This document shows, piece by piece, positions 1 through 7,809 of a stretch of DNA of 21,216 nucleotides. Under the pieces are notes generated by a model, which was given only the letters and a program-made list of their open reading frames with translations, was not told where the DNA came from and ran no database searches. A program made the translations under genes and the position numbers. The stretch comes from an uncultured Collinsella sp. Its GTDB lineage: Bacteria; Actinomycetota; Coriobacteriia; Coriobacteriales; Coriobacteriaceae. Each line of letters starts with the position of its first letter. Position 1 is the stretch's first letter. The stretch spans positions 1 to 21,216 of the forward strand of contig CATYDM010000035.1 in NCBI GenBank assembly GCA_958405195.1, given 5' to 3'.

Positions 1-30
1 ATAGCTCCTCGCGGTGACATCGGATTTATG

Positions 31-2661
31 TCAATCCTGGTCTAACAGAGCCTTAATTAATGCCTCAATAGCGTTTGCTGGCTCTATGAGAATGTTGTAA
101 TCGGGTTGCTCACTGTCCTCTGCTGAATTAATTTCGTAGCCCAGCTTGGCGTACGTCTTGAGTCTCTTCTGGTACATGCGAGCGAGCATGGGTATCGACA
201 GGTCAATGTAGTCGAATATCTCAATCTGTTGCTTGCCCTCGTGGCTTCTGTGCAGTCTGCCCGCCTGCTGCGTTACACTGCCGTCCCAAGATATCGGCGT
301 GGCAATGAATAGGGTGTCAAGGTAGGACAGATCGAAGCCCTCGCTCAGAAGGCTTTCGGTGGCGACGATGATTCGATGTTCATGCTCAAGGCCGGGAAGA
401 CTGTTCAGTATCGTTTTTCTTTCTTTGGCACCGATTTCTCCGGTTAAGAGTATGGGTTCGTGTCTGCGATCATTAAGCAGCCTGAACAGTTCCTCAGCAT
501 GCTTTTTCCTTTTGGATAGTATGAGCGGATGCCGACCGTTTGACGCTGCTTCGAGGGCGTCATCGACAATCAATTCGTTTCTTGCCGCATGTGCACACAG
601 CATATCGAGAATCTGATTGAAGCTTGCATCCGGCTCGTAGGCGGATAGCCGAATGCCGGTAAATCTCGGTCGAACGATGCGCTGGATGCCCTGCTGAATT
701 GCCTGCGTTTTTGGATCGATGACATAGCGAAGCGGGCCGCAGAGCATCGAGAGCGCCCGCGTGAGTCCGTCGGAGCGCTCGGGTGTCGCGGAGAGGCCAT
801 ATATATATTTGGCTGGAGCGGACTTGAGGACGAGCTCGAGCTGTGGCGCGGCAGCATGGTGGCATTCGTCGCAGATAATGAGGCCGTAATTACGAACAAG
901 GTTCTTAACTATCGGCTCCCCGGTTTGGGAGTCTTTGCCAGATAGCGACTGAAAGGAAGCGACGTCGATAAGGCCGCTGACGGCGGTTTTGCCCCCTCCG
1001 ATTTGTCCAATAAGGGGAGGTTGCTTTTTGCTGATTCGTCCTTTTGGCGTTCGGACCGGCTCTCTGGTGTCCGTAATGTCGAGAAATCGTTCGAGCTGCG
1101 ATTTCCATTGGGCTATGAGCGCGGTCTTTGGAACAATGACGAGCGCCGGAAGACCAACGGCGGCAATAAGATAAGCTCCGATGACGGTTTTACCGAAGCC
1201 CGTTGGCGCAGACATGATTCCGTCTTCGTATTCAAGCATCTGGTCGGCGGCAATTTGCTGTTCGGGATGAAGGGTCCCTTTGAATGCCATCTCAATTGGA
1301 TTGCCTGTGCTACGTTCGTCTGAATAATGGGCAGTAACGTGGGCTTCTTGAATCAGCTGCTCAAGTTGGGCTTTGCAGCCTCTGGGAATCGCGACGCGGC
1401 CATCTCTAAGTTCGCTGAGGTCTATGAGTCGCGGTTTGCCGAATACTGATTGATGCATAGATTGCGCACGGAAGAACTCCGGGTTGGCAAATGTCGCAAG
1501 CCTGCGGATTTCCATTTGAGCTGCCGGGCTCAGAGACTTTTCGGGGATGTAGAGCATATCGGCTTGTGTGACGAGCAGGTTCGAGGGGAAGTCTCGTGGC
1601 GTGAGCGGGAGCCGCTTTCGAGGCTTTTGGACATTGCGCCTGGTTTTGTTTGTCGCTGCAGCTGTTGCTATTCCAAGCGGTTTGTTTTTGGTGTCCTCGA
1701 TCAGACGATCCACCGTCGCACGCGAGATTAGTTGGATTTGCGAAAGGTAAAGCCATTGGTCGGGAAAGGGCTCGAATCGTTCGTCAACAAATACGCTGTT
1801 TCCTTCCCGCTGCGCTTTTCCCTGAAAGGGCAGCGCAATGAGATTTCCAAAGCCGCCTTCAGGAATGGTGGACTGCGCGGGTATCATTCGGTCAAAGGCT
1901 TCGAAGGTGATTGTCTTGTTGAGTGCCGCTGCTTCGGCGATAAGGCAGCTACCGAAATCTCGTGCTGTCTTTGCGTTTATAGGTTCTAGGAAGAAAAACC
2001 AGATATGCGCGCCGTTGCCTGACCTTGATCGCTCGACCGCAGCGTTAATTCCATAGTTTTTTACGACAAGCCTGATAGCGTTTGTCGCTTCTTTCCAATC
2101 GGCTTTGTCAAAATCAATGACAAGGACATTTGTGTTGCAGTCTTTGTCGAGAACATATTGACCTATGACGTCCCGGAGCCTGTCGTCGCTGCCTTTGAAA
2201 TGGGCGATAATGGCGGCATCGTTCAGCTCAAGGAATGTGCGGCTGCGACATTCAGCGCATTTAATTCTGTGATGGTTTGCTTTGGGGCAAATGCCTGGCT
2301 TCCACTCATTTGCGCAGGCGGGTGTATAGCCGATGCCCCCGTCTTTTCTGCGATACCCGTGAGCGTGCACATCTTTGCGGCCGGTAAAAAGATTGCGAAA
2401 GAGCTCGAGTTTGTCGCGCGCTGGGCTCGCGCTGGTAACGATGCCCTCGGTCTGTGCACGTTCGCCGAAAGATTTGCCGGCTTTGTCCCATTCTTCGAGT
2501 GTTGCGTAACGGATGTCTGGACCGTTGCTACAGATTACGATCTGCTTACGCGGATCTGAAGCGTGGACAACCGTTTTATTGAGTTTGAATAAGGCGTTCC
2601 CGAAAAGGGCGTATTGATGCACGGCGTTGCTCATTTGAATGCCATTCTTGTCAGCGTTCAT
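31..2661 (-). CDS. TOTE-type primase-polymerase / SF2 helicase fusion protein
   Basis: 876 aa. Residues ~75-310 look like the archaeo-eukaryotic primase (AEP) domain of TOTE conflict systems: a Cys cluster (C116, C125, C135, C138, with H130/H131 between), a catalytic VIDFD strand (D183, D185), an SGNGAH motif (S214-H219) and NLIALPFQ at 273-280. A linker (~385-445, ANPEFF...PRGC) joins it to a superfamily 2 helicase: Walker A APTGFGKT (485-492), DECH box (598-601), SAT (624-626) and motif VI QQAGRLHR (798-805). Families of this kind are predicted to act on nucleic acid in biological conflict; that role is inferred from family knowledge. No separate nuclease domain or partner gene is visible, though neighbours left of base 1 are unseen. 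The start at 2661 has no clear Shine-Dalgarno; M10 is an alternative. The gene is visibly AT-richer than the core genes from 3378 on, which suggests acquisition. Confidence 0.88.
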   Translation of the reverse strand: MNADKNGIQMSNAVHQYALFGNALFKLNKTVVHASDPRKQIVICSNGPDIRYATLEEWDKAGKSFGERAQTEGIVTSASPARDKLELFRNLFTGRKDVHAHGYRRKDGGIGYTPACANEWKPGICPKANHHRIKCAECRSRTFLELNDAAIIAHFKGSDDRLRDVIGQYVLDKDCNTNVLVIDFDKADWKEATNAIRLVVKNYGINAAVERSRSGNGAHIWFFFLEPINAKTARDFGSCLIAEAAALNKTITFEAFDRMIPAQSTIPEGGFGNLIALPFQGKAQREGNSVFVDERFEPFPDQWLYLSQIQLISRATVDRLIEDTKNKPLGIATAAATNKTRRNVQKPRKRLPLTPRDFPSNLLVTQADMLYIPEKSLSPAAQMEIRRLATFANPEFFRAQSMHQSVFGKPRLIDLSELRDGRVAIPRGCKAQLEQLIQEAHVTAHYSDERSTGNPIEMAFKGTLHPEQQIAADQMLEYEDGIMSAPTGFGKTVIGAYLIAAVGLPALVIVPKTALIAQWKSQLERFLDITDTREPVRTPKGRISKKQPPLIGQIGGGKTAVSGLIDVASFQSLSGKDSQTGEPIVKNLVRNYGLIICDECHHAAAPQLELVLKSAPAKYIYGLSATPERSDGLTRALSMLCGPLRYVIDPKTQAIQQGIQRIVRPRFTGIRLSAYEPDASFNQILDMLCAHAARNELIVDDALEAASNGRHPLILSKRKKHAEELFRLLNDRRHEPILLTGEIGAKERKTILNSLPGLEHEHRIIVATESLLSEGFDLSYLDTLFIATPISWDGSVTQQAGRLHRSHEGKQQIEIFDYIDLSIPMLARMYQKRLKTYAKLGYEINSAEDSEQPDYNILIEPANAIEALIKALLDQD

Positions 2662-3063
2662 TGGGATGAGGGTACGTCATTTCAGCTTTATGAGATATGC
2701 GACTTCGATTTTGGTTCGGTAATAGTGGGGTACCGATCCGTGAGTGGCAATTAGCCGGTGCCAAAACGTGCGGCGGCTGTTGTTAAAGGTGTTTTGGCGG
2801 CTATGGGGCGTGTTGGCGGCGTGGGGAGGGGTCCTCGAATGACTCCGTGGTCAAATAACGTCAAATATGAGTACTGTTGTTAATGTAGTCTCATAACATT
2901 TGGTAAGAATAGAATACCAATTCCACATTATTCTATATATCTAACCCACTAAACACGGAATTTTGAGCCTTGGCAAGACGTGGAATTGATCGAAATGATC
3001 AATTCCGGCGAGATTTTGCTGCTACTAATTTGGTGGCGGTACTCATATTTGCCATTTTTTGTC
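2662..3063. other. AT-richer intergenic region upstream of the TOTE-type gene
   Basis: About 400 bases with no credible gene. It must hold the promoter of the minus-strand primase-helicase, but no convincing -35/-10 pair was found. It contains most of the imperfect inverted repeat 2849-2874 / 3039-3064 and a perfect 10-bp hairpin (2982-2991 with 2997-3006, loop GAAAT). Composition shifts back to GC-rich at about 3070, which may be a junction between acquired and resident DNA. Confidence 0.6.
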
Positions 3064-3064
3064 C
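2849..3064. repeat. Imperfect inverted repeat pair enclosing 216 bp
   Basis: The left arm (2849-2874) and the reverse complement of the right arm (3039-3064) match at 22 of 26 positions, including a perfect 13-bp core CAAATATGAGTAC / GTACTCATATTTG (2862-2874, 3039-3051). Similarity continues inward for about 15 bases with mostly transition differences. No target duplication or transposase was seen. It could be a MITE-like element or two inverted copies of a dispersed repeat; see the related pair at 17045-17296. Confidence 0.6.
2982..3006. repeat. Perfect 10-bp hairpin
   Basis: GGAATTGATC (2982-2991) pairs with GATCAATTCC (2997-3006) around the loop GAAAT. It lies inside the 2849-3064 inverted repeat. 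There is no T-tract directly after it, so it is not a typical terminator. Function unknown. Confidence 0.6.
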
Positions 3065-3210
3065 AGTGGGTACCGCGAGGGGCCTGTTCGACTGGCTCAA
3101 CGGCCCGGTGATGGACGCCGGCATGATCAGCCCACTCGATCCGGAGCTGGTGCACATCACCGACGACCTCAACGAGGCCGTCGACATTGCCCTGAGCGGG
3201 CTGATGTAGA
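3064..3210 (+). pseudogene. Probable 3' remnant of a LOG-family (TIGR00730-like) gene
   Basis: A plus-strand reading frame ending at the TAG at 3208-3210 encodes about 43 GC-rich residues beginning RGLFDWLNGP and ending AVDIALSGLM. The pattern (Gly-Phe/Tyr-Asp, 'DAGMI', then 'ITDDLNEAVDIAL') resembles the C-terminus of LOG/'lysine decarboxylase-like' Rossmann proteins (cytokinin-activating phosphoribohydrolase family). The upstream part of the frame (from 2970) is AT-rich and unrelated in character, and the catalytic PGGxGT region is missing. I read it as the tail of a resident gene whose 5' part was lost when the accessory segment arrived. The family call comes from memory of the C-terminal pattern and is tentative. 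Confidence 0.45.
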
Positions 3211-3220
3211 GTAGCTAAAA

Positions 3221-3282
3221 TGGGACGGGGCTAAAAAGACTGGTCTGAAACGTTTGATACCAGTCTTTTTAGCCCCGTCCCA
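3221..3282. terminator. Bidirectional terminator-like palindrome, 24-bp perfect stem
   Basis: The arms 3221-3244 and 3259-3282 are perfect reverse complements (TGGGACGGGGCTAAAAAGAC... / ...GTCTTTTTAGCCCCGTCCCA) around a 14-base loop that contains the palindrome AAACGTTT. It lies between the plus-strand LOG-like remnant and the minus-strand degV-like gene, as expected for a two-way terminator, although the A/T tract sits inside the stem. Confidence 0.7.
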
Positions 3283-3298
3283 AATGAACTGCTTCTAG

Positions 3299-3363
3299 GT
3301 TGCGGTGGAATAGGGATTGATTTGCGGCTAATAAGCCAAAAACAGTCCCTATTCCACCGCAAC
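3299..3363. terminator. Palindrome of the TTGCGGTGGAATAG family, copy 1
   Basis: The arms 3299-3316 (GTTGCGGTGGAATAGGGA) and 3346-3363 are perfect 18-bp reverse complements around a 29-base loop. It lies just after the stop of the minus-strand degV-like gene and next to another long palindrome. The outer 15 bases recur at 6571-6639, so this is a member of a repeat family that probably acts as a terminator or transcript-end stabiliser. Confidence 0.65.
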
Positions 3364-3377
3364 TGATGTGGGCGTCC

Positions 3378-4238
3378 CTAGTGAGTTGGCTGGTAGCGGG
3401 GGCAGTAGCTGATGGCGATGGCATCGACGCCTACGTGGGTGGCGATGGTGCAGCCGATGGGGCCGGTGCCGGCGTCTACGTAGTCCTGGCCCGCGAGCGC
3501 CTCGTTGGCAAGTTCCTGCTCCTCGGCGGCGCCGGTCGTGAGCACGCGCACGCTTGAGCCCGGGTGCTCGTCCAAAAACGCGAGGCAGTCGGCCATGGTG
3601 TTGGCAACGATGCGCTTGGCGCCGCGGCCCTTTTTGATTGCCTTGATCTCGCCCGATTTCCACTCCGGCGAAACGGCCAGGCGAATGTTGAGCATCTGCG
3701 TGAGCTGGCCGGCGAGCTTGGGCGCGCGGCCGTTCTTGACCAAGTTCTCGAGCGTGCGCGGAATCAGTAGCAGATGGGCGTCGGGCAGCGTCGCGCGGAT
3801 CCGCGCCTCGGTCTCGTCTAGGCTGCGGCCGTCCTCGCGCATGGCGAGCGCGTACTCCACCAGCAGGCCCTCGGCGCCCGAGCCGGTGCGCGAGTCGATG
3901 CAGCGCACGTCGAGCTCGTGGGTCTCGGCGACCAGGCATGCGTTGGAATAGCAGGCGGACCATTCGCTGCACAGCGAGATAAAGATCGCGCTATCGTGGC
4001 CGTCAGCACGCACGCGGTCAAAGAGTGCCTTGAACTCGCCGGCGCTCGGCTGCGAGGTGTGCGGCAGTTGCTCGGAGCCGGCCATGCGCGCGACGTATTC
4101 CTCGGCGGTAATCTGCACCTGGTCGAGCAGGTCCTCGCCCTCGATAATCACATGCAGCGGAATCACGTAAATGCCGAGCTCTTGAGCGCGGGCGGGGGAG
4201 ATGTCCGACGTGGAGTCGGTTATGATGGCAAAAGACAT
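3378..4238 (-). CDS. DegV family fatty-acid-binding protein
   Basis: 286 aa, the usual family length. It opens with the DegV signature strand IITDSTSD (residues 5-12) and carries the TSQPS loop (61-65) that contacts the lipid carboxylate. Family members bind fatty acids, and some act as the FakB subunit that presents exogenous fatty acids to a FakA kinase for phospholipid synthesis; no fakA gene is in this window. The start at 4238 was chosen over the longer frame because GAAAGGTG lies just upstream and the protein then begins directly at the first beta strand. It is divergent from the HAD gene at 4395; two palindromes follow its stop. Confidence 0.92.
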   Translation of the reverse strand: MSFAIITDSTSDISPARAQELGIYVIPLHVIIEGEDLLDQVQITAEEYVARMAGSEQLPHTSQPSAGEFKALFDRVRADGHDSAIFISLCSEWSACYSNACLVAETHELDVRCIDSRTGSGAEGLLVEYALAMREDGRSLDETEARIRATLPDAHLLLIPRTLENLVKNGRAPKLAGQLTQMLNIRLAVSPEWKSGEIKAIKKGRGAKRIVANTMADCLAFLDEHPGSSVRVLTTGAAEEQELANEALAGQDYVDAGTGPIGCTIATHVGVDAIAISYCPRYQPTH

Positions 4239-4394
4239 AATTGCACCTTTCGTTGGGGCGCTTGCGCGCCGCCTTCTTAGAGCAAAGTGCGACAAGTATA
4301 GTGGAGTTGCTCTACATTGCTAGGTTCAATTGTTGAATAGTCAACAGTTTGAAGTGACGCTGTGGAAATCATCAACTGGGGAAGAGGGATGCCG

Positions 4395-5057
4395 ATGGCG
4401 GCATTGCAGCTATGCGAGCGGCCGGTTGTGCTGTTCGATTTTGACGGCACGGTGGCCGATACGGGCCGGGCGGTGATGACCTCGACGCGCAAGACGTTGG
4501 CCGCGCGCGGGTTTTCGGAGGCGCAGATGGGTGACCTGCGCCGCATGATCGGGCCGCCCCTGTGGAAGAGCTTTCACGACTTTTATGGCTTCTCCCGCGA
4601 GGAGTCGCTTGTGGTGGCTGACGAGTACCGTGCCTTTTTTGATGAGCTGGGACCTGAAGAGTATCCCGTGTTCGACGGAATCCCCGAGCTGCTCGATGGC
4701 CTTGCCGCGCAGGGGCATCGCATGGCGGTCGCGACGTCTCGCATGGAGGCGAAGTGCATCGATATGGTGCATGAGCTGGGGATTTGCCAGTTTGAGGCCG
4801 TGGTCGGCATGAATCCGCCGCAGGGGCGCGAGACCAAGGCGGATTCGGTCCGCGATGCCCTGGCGGCCCTGGGTGCGACCGCGGACGAGGCCGTGATGAT
4901 CGGCGATCGCTTCAACGATGTGGAGGGCGCACACACAATGGGCGTGCCGTGCATTGGTATCTATTCGGGCGCGGCGGCGCCGGGCGAGCACGAGGCGGCG
5001 GGTGCCGATGCAGTGGTGCACTCGGTGGCCGAGCTTGCTAAACTTTTCGCTATCTAA
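4395..5057 (+). CDS. HAD-superfamily hydrolase, phosphoglycolate-phosphatase-like
   Basis: 220 aa. Motif I is FDFDGT (nucleophile D15, acid D17), motif II is around VATSR (112-116), a motif III Lys lies near K148, and motif IV is GDRFND (170-175). The helical cap between residues 20 and 95 gives a subclass I layout like Gph/PGP phosphatases, which hydrolyse small phosphate monoesters. The true substrate cannot be read from the sequence. I chose the ATG at 4395 because GAAGAGGG lies at the right distance; a GTG at 4362 and an ATG at 4389 are in frame. The dipeptidase gene follows 55 bases later on the same strand, so the two may share a transcript. Confidence 0.85.
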   Translation: MAALQLCERPVVLFDFDGTVADTGRAVMTSTRKTLAARGFSEAQMGDLRRMIGPPLWKSFHDFYGFSREESLVVADEYRAFFDELGPEEYPVFDGIPELLDGLAAQGHRMAVATSRMEAKCIDMVHELGICQFEAVVGMNPPQGRETKADSVRDALAALGATADEAVMIGDRFNDVEGAHTMGVPCIGIYSGAAAPGEHEAAGADAVVHSVAELAKLFAI

Positions 5058-5068
5058 TAGACGTAATG

Positions 5069-5094
5069 TGAGGGACGGGCGTACCCGTCGCTCA
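5069..5094 (+). other. Intercistronic hairpin before the dipeptidase gene
   Basis: TGAG-G-GACGGG (5069-5079) pairs with CCCGTC-G-CTCA (5084-5094) around the loop CGTA with one G/G mismatch. It ends six bases before the AAGGAGG ribosome-binding site at 5100-5106. There is no T-run, so it is more likely an mRNA structure than a full terminator. Confidence 0.5.
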
Positions 5095-5112
5095 TTGGTA
5101 AGGAGGTCGTCC

Positions 5113-6549
5113 ATGAATCAGGTGGAGCAGAGCGTTACCGAGTATGTCGACGAGGTCTGGGAGGATGTCGTCGCCGATATCGAGCAGTTGGTGAGTTATC
5201 CGTCCGTGGCAGTTTCTGCCGATGCGGAGCCCGGCGCGCCGTTTGGCCGCCCGGTCCGTGATGCGCTCGATTGCGCGCTCGGTATCGCGCAAAAGCTCGG
5301 CTACCAGACGAGCGATGACGAGGGCTATGTGGGAATCGCCGATATCCCGGGCCGCGGCGACAAACAGCTCGCGACTATCTGCCACGTGGACGTGGTTCCC
5401 GCCGGCCCCGGCTGGAACACCGACCCGTTTGCGATGGAGCGTCGCGAGGGCTGGCTGCTCGGCCGCGGCGTGATCGACGACAAGGGTCCGGCCGTGCTGT
5501 CGCTCTACGCCGGCGCCTACCTGCTCAAGCACGGCATCGTTCCGCGCTACACCTTCCGCGCGCTGCTGGGCTGCGATGAGGAAGTGGGCATGTCCGACGT
5601 TCACCATTATCTGGAGAACTACGCGAATCCCGACTTTCTGTTTACGCCCGATGCCGAGTTCCCGGTCTGCAATGCCGAGAAGGGCCAGTTTGGGGCGACG
5701 TTCGTGAGCCCCAAGATCGACGGCGGGCGCATCGTGTCGTGGTGCGGCTCCGAGGCGAGCAATGCCATTCCGTCGCAGTCCATCTGCGAGCTTGCGATTG
5801 CCGCCGATGAGCTGCCGGCGCCCGTTGAGAACGTCGACCGCCTGGAGATCACGGCGCTTGATAACGGGCATGCGCAGATTTTCGCCCACGGTATTGGCGG
5901 CCACGCTTCGATGCCTGAGGGCACCATCAACGCCGTCGGCCTGATCGTGGCGTATCTGCGCGAGGCCGAGGACGCGTTTGGTGCACGCGATGAGCGCCTG
6001 CTGACGCCTGCCGAGCACGAGTTCGTCAAGTTCCTGGCCTTTGTGCATGCGGATGCCTATGGCCGCGGCCTGGGTATCGATGCGACGAGTCCGGCGTTTG
6101 GCCCGCTTACCTGCAACGCTGGCGTCATCCGCGTGGCGGATGGCCATATTGAGCAGGTCATCGACGTGCGCTTCCCCGATAGCACCAGTGCCGATACCAT
6201 CCGCGAGCAGCTCGAGCCGCTCGTGGGCCGTTTTGGCGTGACGTGCCAGCTGGGTCGCGCTAAGGTGCCGTTCTCGGTCTCTGCCGACGATCCGGCCGTG
6301 AAGGCGCTTATCGATACCTATAACGAGTTTACGGGCAAGCATGCCGAGCCCTTTGCCATGGGCGGCGGCACGTATGCGCGCAACTTTGCCCGCGCCGTAT
6401 CGTTTGGCCCCGAGGAGACCGGCCTGGAGCTGCCCGCATGGGGCGGCCAGATGCACGGCCCCAACGAGTGCGCCAACGAAGAGCAGCTTAAGCAGGCGCT
6501 CAAGATCTATATCGTGGCAATCCTTCGTCTAAACGAACTGGAACTTTAA
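5113..6549 (+). CDS. M20 family (Sapep/PepV-like) metal-dependent dipeptidase
   Basis: 478 aa, typical for PepV/Sapep enzymes, which cleave dipeptides in the cytosol using two metal ions (Mn or Zn). Visible metal-site and catalytic residues are H91 and D93 in CHVDVVPAGPGW, D122 in GVIDDKGP, the catalytic pair E156/E157 in GCDEEVGM, D180 in FTPDAEFP and H448 in MHGPNE. The middle part (~200-370) is the lid/dimerisation region. The start at 5113 has a near-perfect AAGGAGG six bases upstream. A TTGCGGTGGAATAG-type palindrome follows the stop. The metal is assigned from family knowledge, not from the sequence. Confidence 0.93.
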   Translation: MNQVEQSVTEYVDEVWEDVVADIEQLVSYPSVAVSADAEPGAPFGRPVRDALDCALGIAQKLGYQTSDDEGYVGIADIPGRGDKQLATICHVDVVPAGPGWNTDPFAMERREGWLLGRGVIDDKGPAVLSLYAGAYLLKHGIVPRYTFRALLGCDEEVGMSDVHHYLENYANPDFLFTPDAEFPVCNAEKGQFGATFVSPKIDGGRIVSWCGSEASNAIPSQSICELAIAADELPAPVENVDRLEITALDNGHAQIFAHGIGGHASMPEGTINAVGLIVAYLREAEDAFGARDERLLTPAEHEFVKFLAFVHADAYGRGLGIDATSPAFGPLTCNAGVIRVADGHIEQVIDVRFPDSTSADTIREQLEPLVGRFGVTCQLGRAKVPFSVSADDPAVKALIDTYNEFTGKHAEPFAMGGGTYARNFARAVSFGPEETGLELPAWGGQMHGPNECANEEQLKQALKIYIVAILRLNELEL

Positions 6550-6570
6550 GGTTACGCGGTTTTCCAATCT

Positions 6571-6639
6571 AAGTTGCGGTGGAATAGTTCCTAGAATGGG
6601 CCTTTTGATGGCCAGACAGGAACTATTTCACCGCAACTT
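6571..6639. terminator. Palindrome of the TTGCGGTGGAATAG family, copy 2
   Basis: The arms 6571-6592 (AAGTTGCGGTGGAATAGTTC...) and 6618-6639 form a 22-bp stem with a single G/T position, a 25-base loop and a following GTTTTT. It sits after the dipeptidase stop and before pstS, both on the plus strand, so it can act as the dipeptidase terminator. Its outer bases match copy 1 (3299-3363); the inner arm and loop differ. Confidence 0.7.
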
Positions 6640-6734
6640 CGTTTTTATTGGTGTAAAAGGCGCGCCACGTTAAATGCCGGGTTTGTTATTCGTTTGTAAA
6701 GGCCGTGCTGCGCTTGCGGTAAGGGTCTATCAGA

Positions 6735-6818
6735 TGCCCGTAAAAAACCGCAGTTGGCGCGGGCACTGCCCGATCGAGGCCGTATCTTTCCAAACAGCAA
6801 AGCGGGCAGGGTGCCCGC
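6735..6818 (+). promoter_or_regulatory. pstS leader with five alternating CGGGCA/TGCCCG arms
   Basis: TGCCCG occurs at 6735-6740, 6767-6772 and 6812-6817; CGGGCA occurs at 6760-6765 and 6803-6808. Each can pair with its neighbours, so mutually exclusive hairpins are possible; the most stable is GCGGGCA (6802-6808) with TGCCCGC (6812-6818), ending about 16 bases before the AAAGGA ribosome-binding site. No U-tract and no convincing Pho box or promoter was seen, so regulation is only a possibility. Confidence 0.35.
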
Positions 6819-6843
6819 GATTCGCATGTATGAAAGGAAGATC

Positions 6844-7785
6844 ATGCTCGATCAGGCTTATTCTCGTCGTCAGTTCCTCGGCCTTGCTGGTGGTCTTGCC
6901 AGCATCGTCGGTCTCGGCCTCGTTGGCTGCGGTGGCGCGGGTGCTTCCAACGCCGCCGACAAGGGCAGCGCCACTGCCGCTGCCGAGTCTGTCTCCGGCG
7001 AGGTGACCTACGACGGCGCCTCCTCGTTCCAGGCTCTCGTCGAGGCCGCTGCAGAGAAGTTCATGGACGCCAACCCGGACGTCTCCGTCTCCGGTTCGGG
7101 TAACGGTTCGGGCAAGGGTCTGACCGCTGTCGCCGCCGGCACCGTTACCATCGGTAACTCCGACGTCTTCGCCGAGACCAAGCTCGAGGCCGACCAGGTC
7201 AAGAACCTCGTCGATCACGAGGTCGCCGTCGTGGGCATGGGTCCCGTCGTCTCCAAGAACGTGACGGTCGACGACCTGTCCCTCGAGCAGCTCAAGGGTA
7301 TCTTCTCCGGCCAGATCACCAACTGGAAGGAGGTCGGCGGCGACGACGTCAAGATCGTCGTTCTCAACCGCAAGGCCGGCTCCGGTACTCGCGCCACCTT
7401 TGAGGCCGCCGTCTTTGGCGACGAGGCCGTCGACTTTAAGGGCGACGCCGAGCTCGACAAGTCCGGCGACGTCCAGACTCAGATGTCCAGCACCGACAAC
7501 GCCATCTCCTACCTGGACTTCTCGCACTTCGATGACTCCAAGTTCAACGCCATCAAGGTCGAGGGCGTCGAGCCCAAGAGCAAGAATGTCACTGATGACT
7601 CCTTCAAGATCTGGGCTACCGAGCACATGTACTGCTCCAAGGACGCCGACGAGGCCACCAAGGCCTTCCTGGAGTTCATGCTTTCCGACGACGTCCAGGG
7701 CAAGCTCGTCGAGGAGCAGGGCTTCATCCCCGTCTCTGCCATGAAGGTCGTCAAGGACGCCAGCGGCAAGGTCTCTGCTAAATAA
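6844..7785 (+). CDS. pstS: Phosphate ABC transporter substrate-binding lipoprotein
   Basis: 313 aa. The N-terminus has a twin-arginine motif (S7-R8-R9-Q-F-L) followed by a hydrophobic stretch and the lipobox L26-V-G-C29, so it is probably a Tat-exported lipoprotein anchored outside the membrane. The mature part is a PBP-like domain with phosphate-binding loops: GASSF (58-62), the Gly/Ser-rich GSGNGSGKG (84-92) and RKAGSGTR (176-183). It captures inorganic phosphate and hands it to PstCA. The ATG at 6844 was preferred to the upstream frame start (6754) because of the AAAGGAAG site and the signal peptide. It is first in the pstSCAB operon; pstC starts 24 bases after its stop. Confidence 0.96.
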   Translation: MLDQAYSRRQFLGLAGGLASIVGLGLVGCGGAGASNAADKGSATAAAESVSGEVTYDGASSFQALVEAAAEKFMDANPDVSVSGSGNGSGKGLTAVAAGTVTIGNSDVFAETKLEADQVKNLVDHEVAVVGMGPVVSKNVTVDDLSLEQLKGIFSGQITNWKEVGGDDVKIVVLNRKAGSGTRATFEAAVFGDEAVDFKGDAELDKSGDVQTQMSSTDNAISYLDFSHFDDSKFNAIKVEGVEPKSKNVTDDSFKIWATEHMYCSKDADEATKAFLEFMLSDDVQGKLVEEQGFIPVSAMKVVKDASGKVSAK

Positions 7786-7809
7786 GTAATCGCCCCGGAA
7801 AGGTTTGCA

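Noticed and set aside
2970..3063. The 5' part of the open frame that ends at 3210, read as a real small gene
   Set aside because: The start region is AT-rich, lies in the inverted repeat, lacks a ribosome-binding site and does not resemble the GC-rich tail. The whole is better read as a fragment joined to unrelated DNA.
4332..4345. GTTGA/TCAAC pair upstream of the HAD gene as an operator
   Set aside because: Only five-base arms, with no second copy and no link to the metal-type motifs; too weak to call.
5092..6456. A 454-codon minus-strand open frame opposite the dipeptidase
   Set aside because: Antisense shadow of a well-supported M20 enzyme; composition typical of a reversed GC-rich gene.
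6734..6846. A possible leader peptide starting at ATG 6734 upstream of pstS
   Set aside because: The frame runs on into pstS out of frame without a stop before the ribosome-binding site and has no ribosome-binding site itself.
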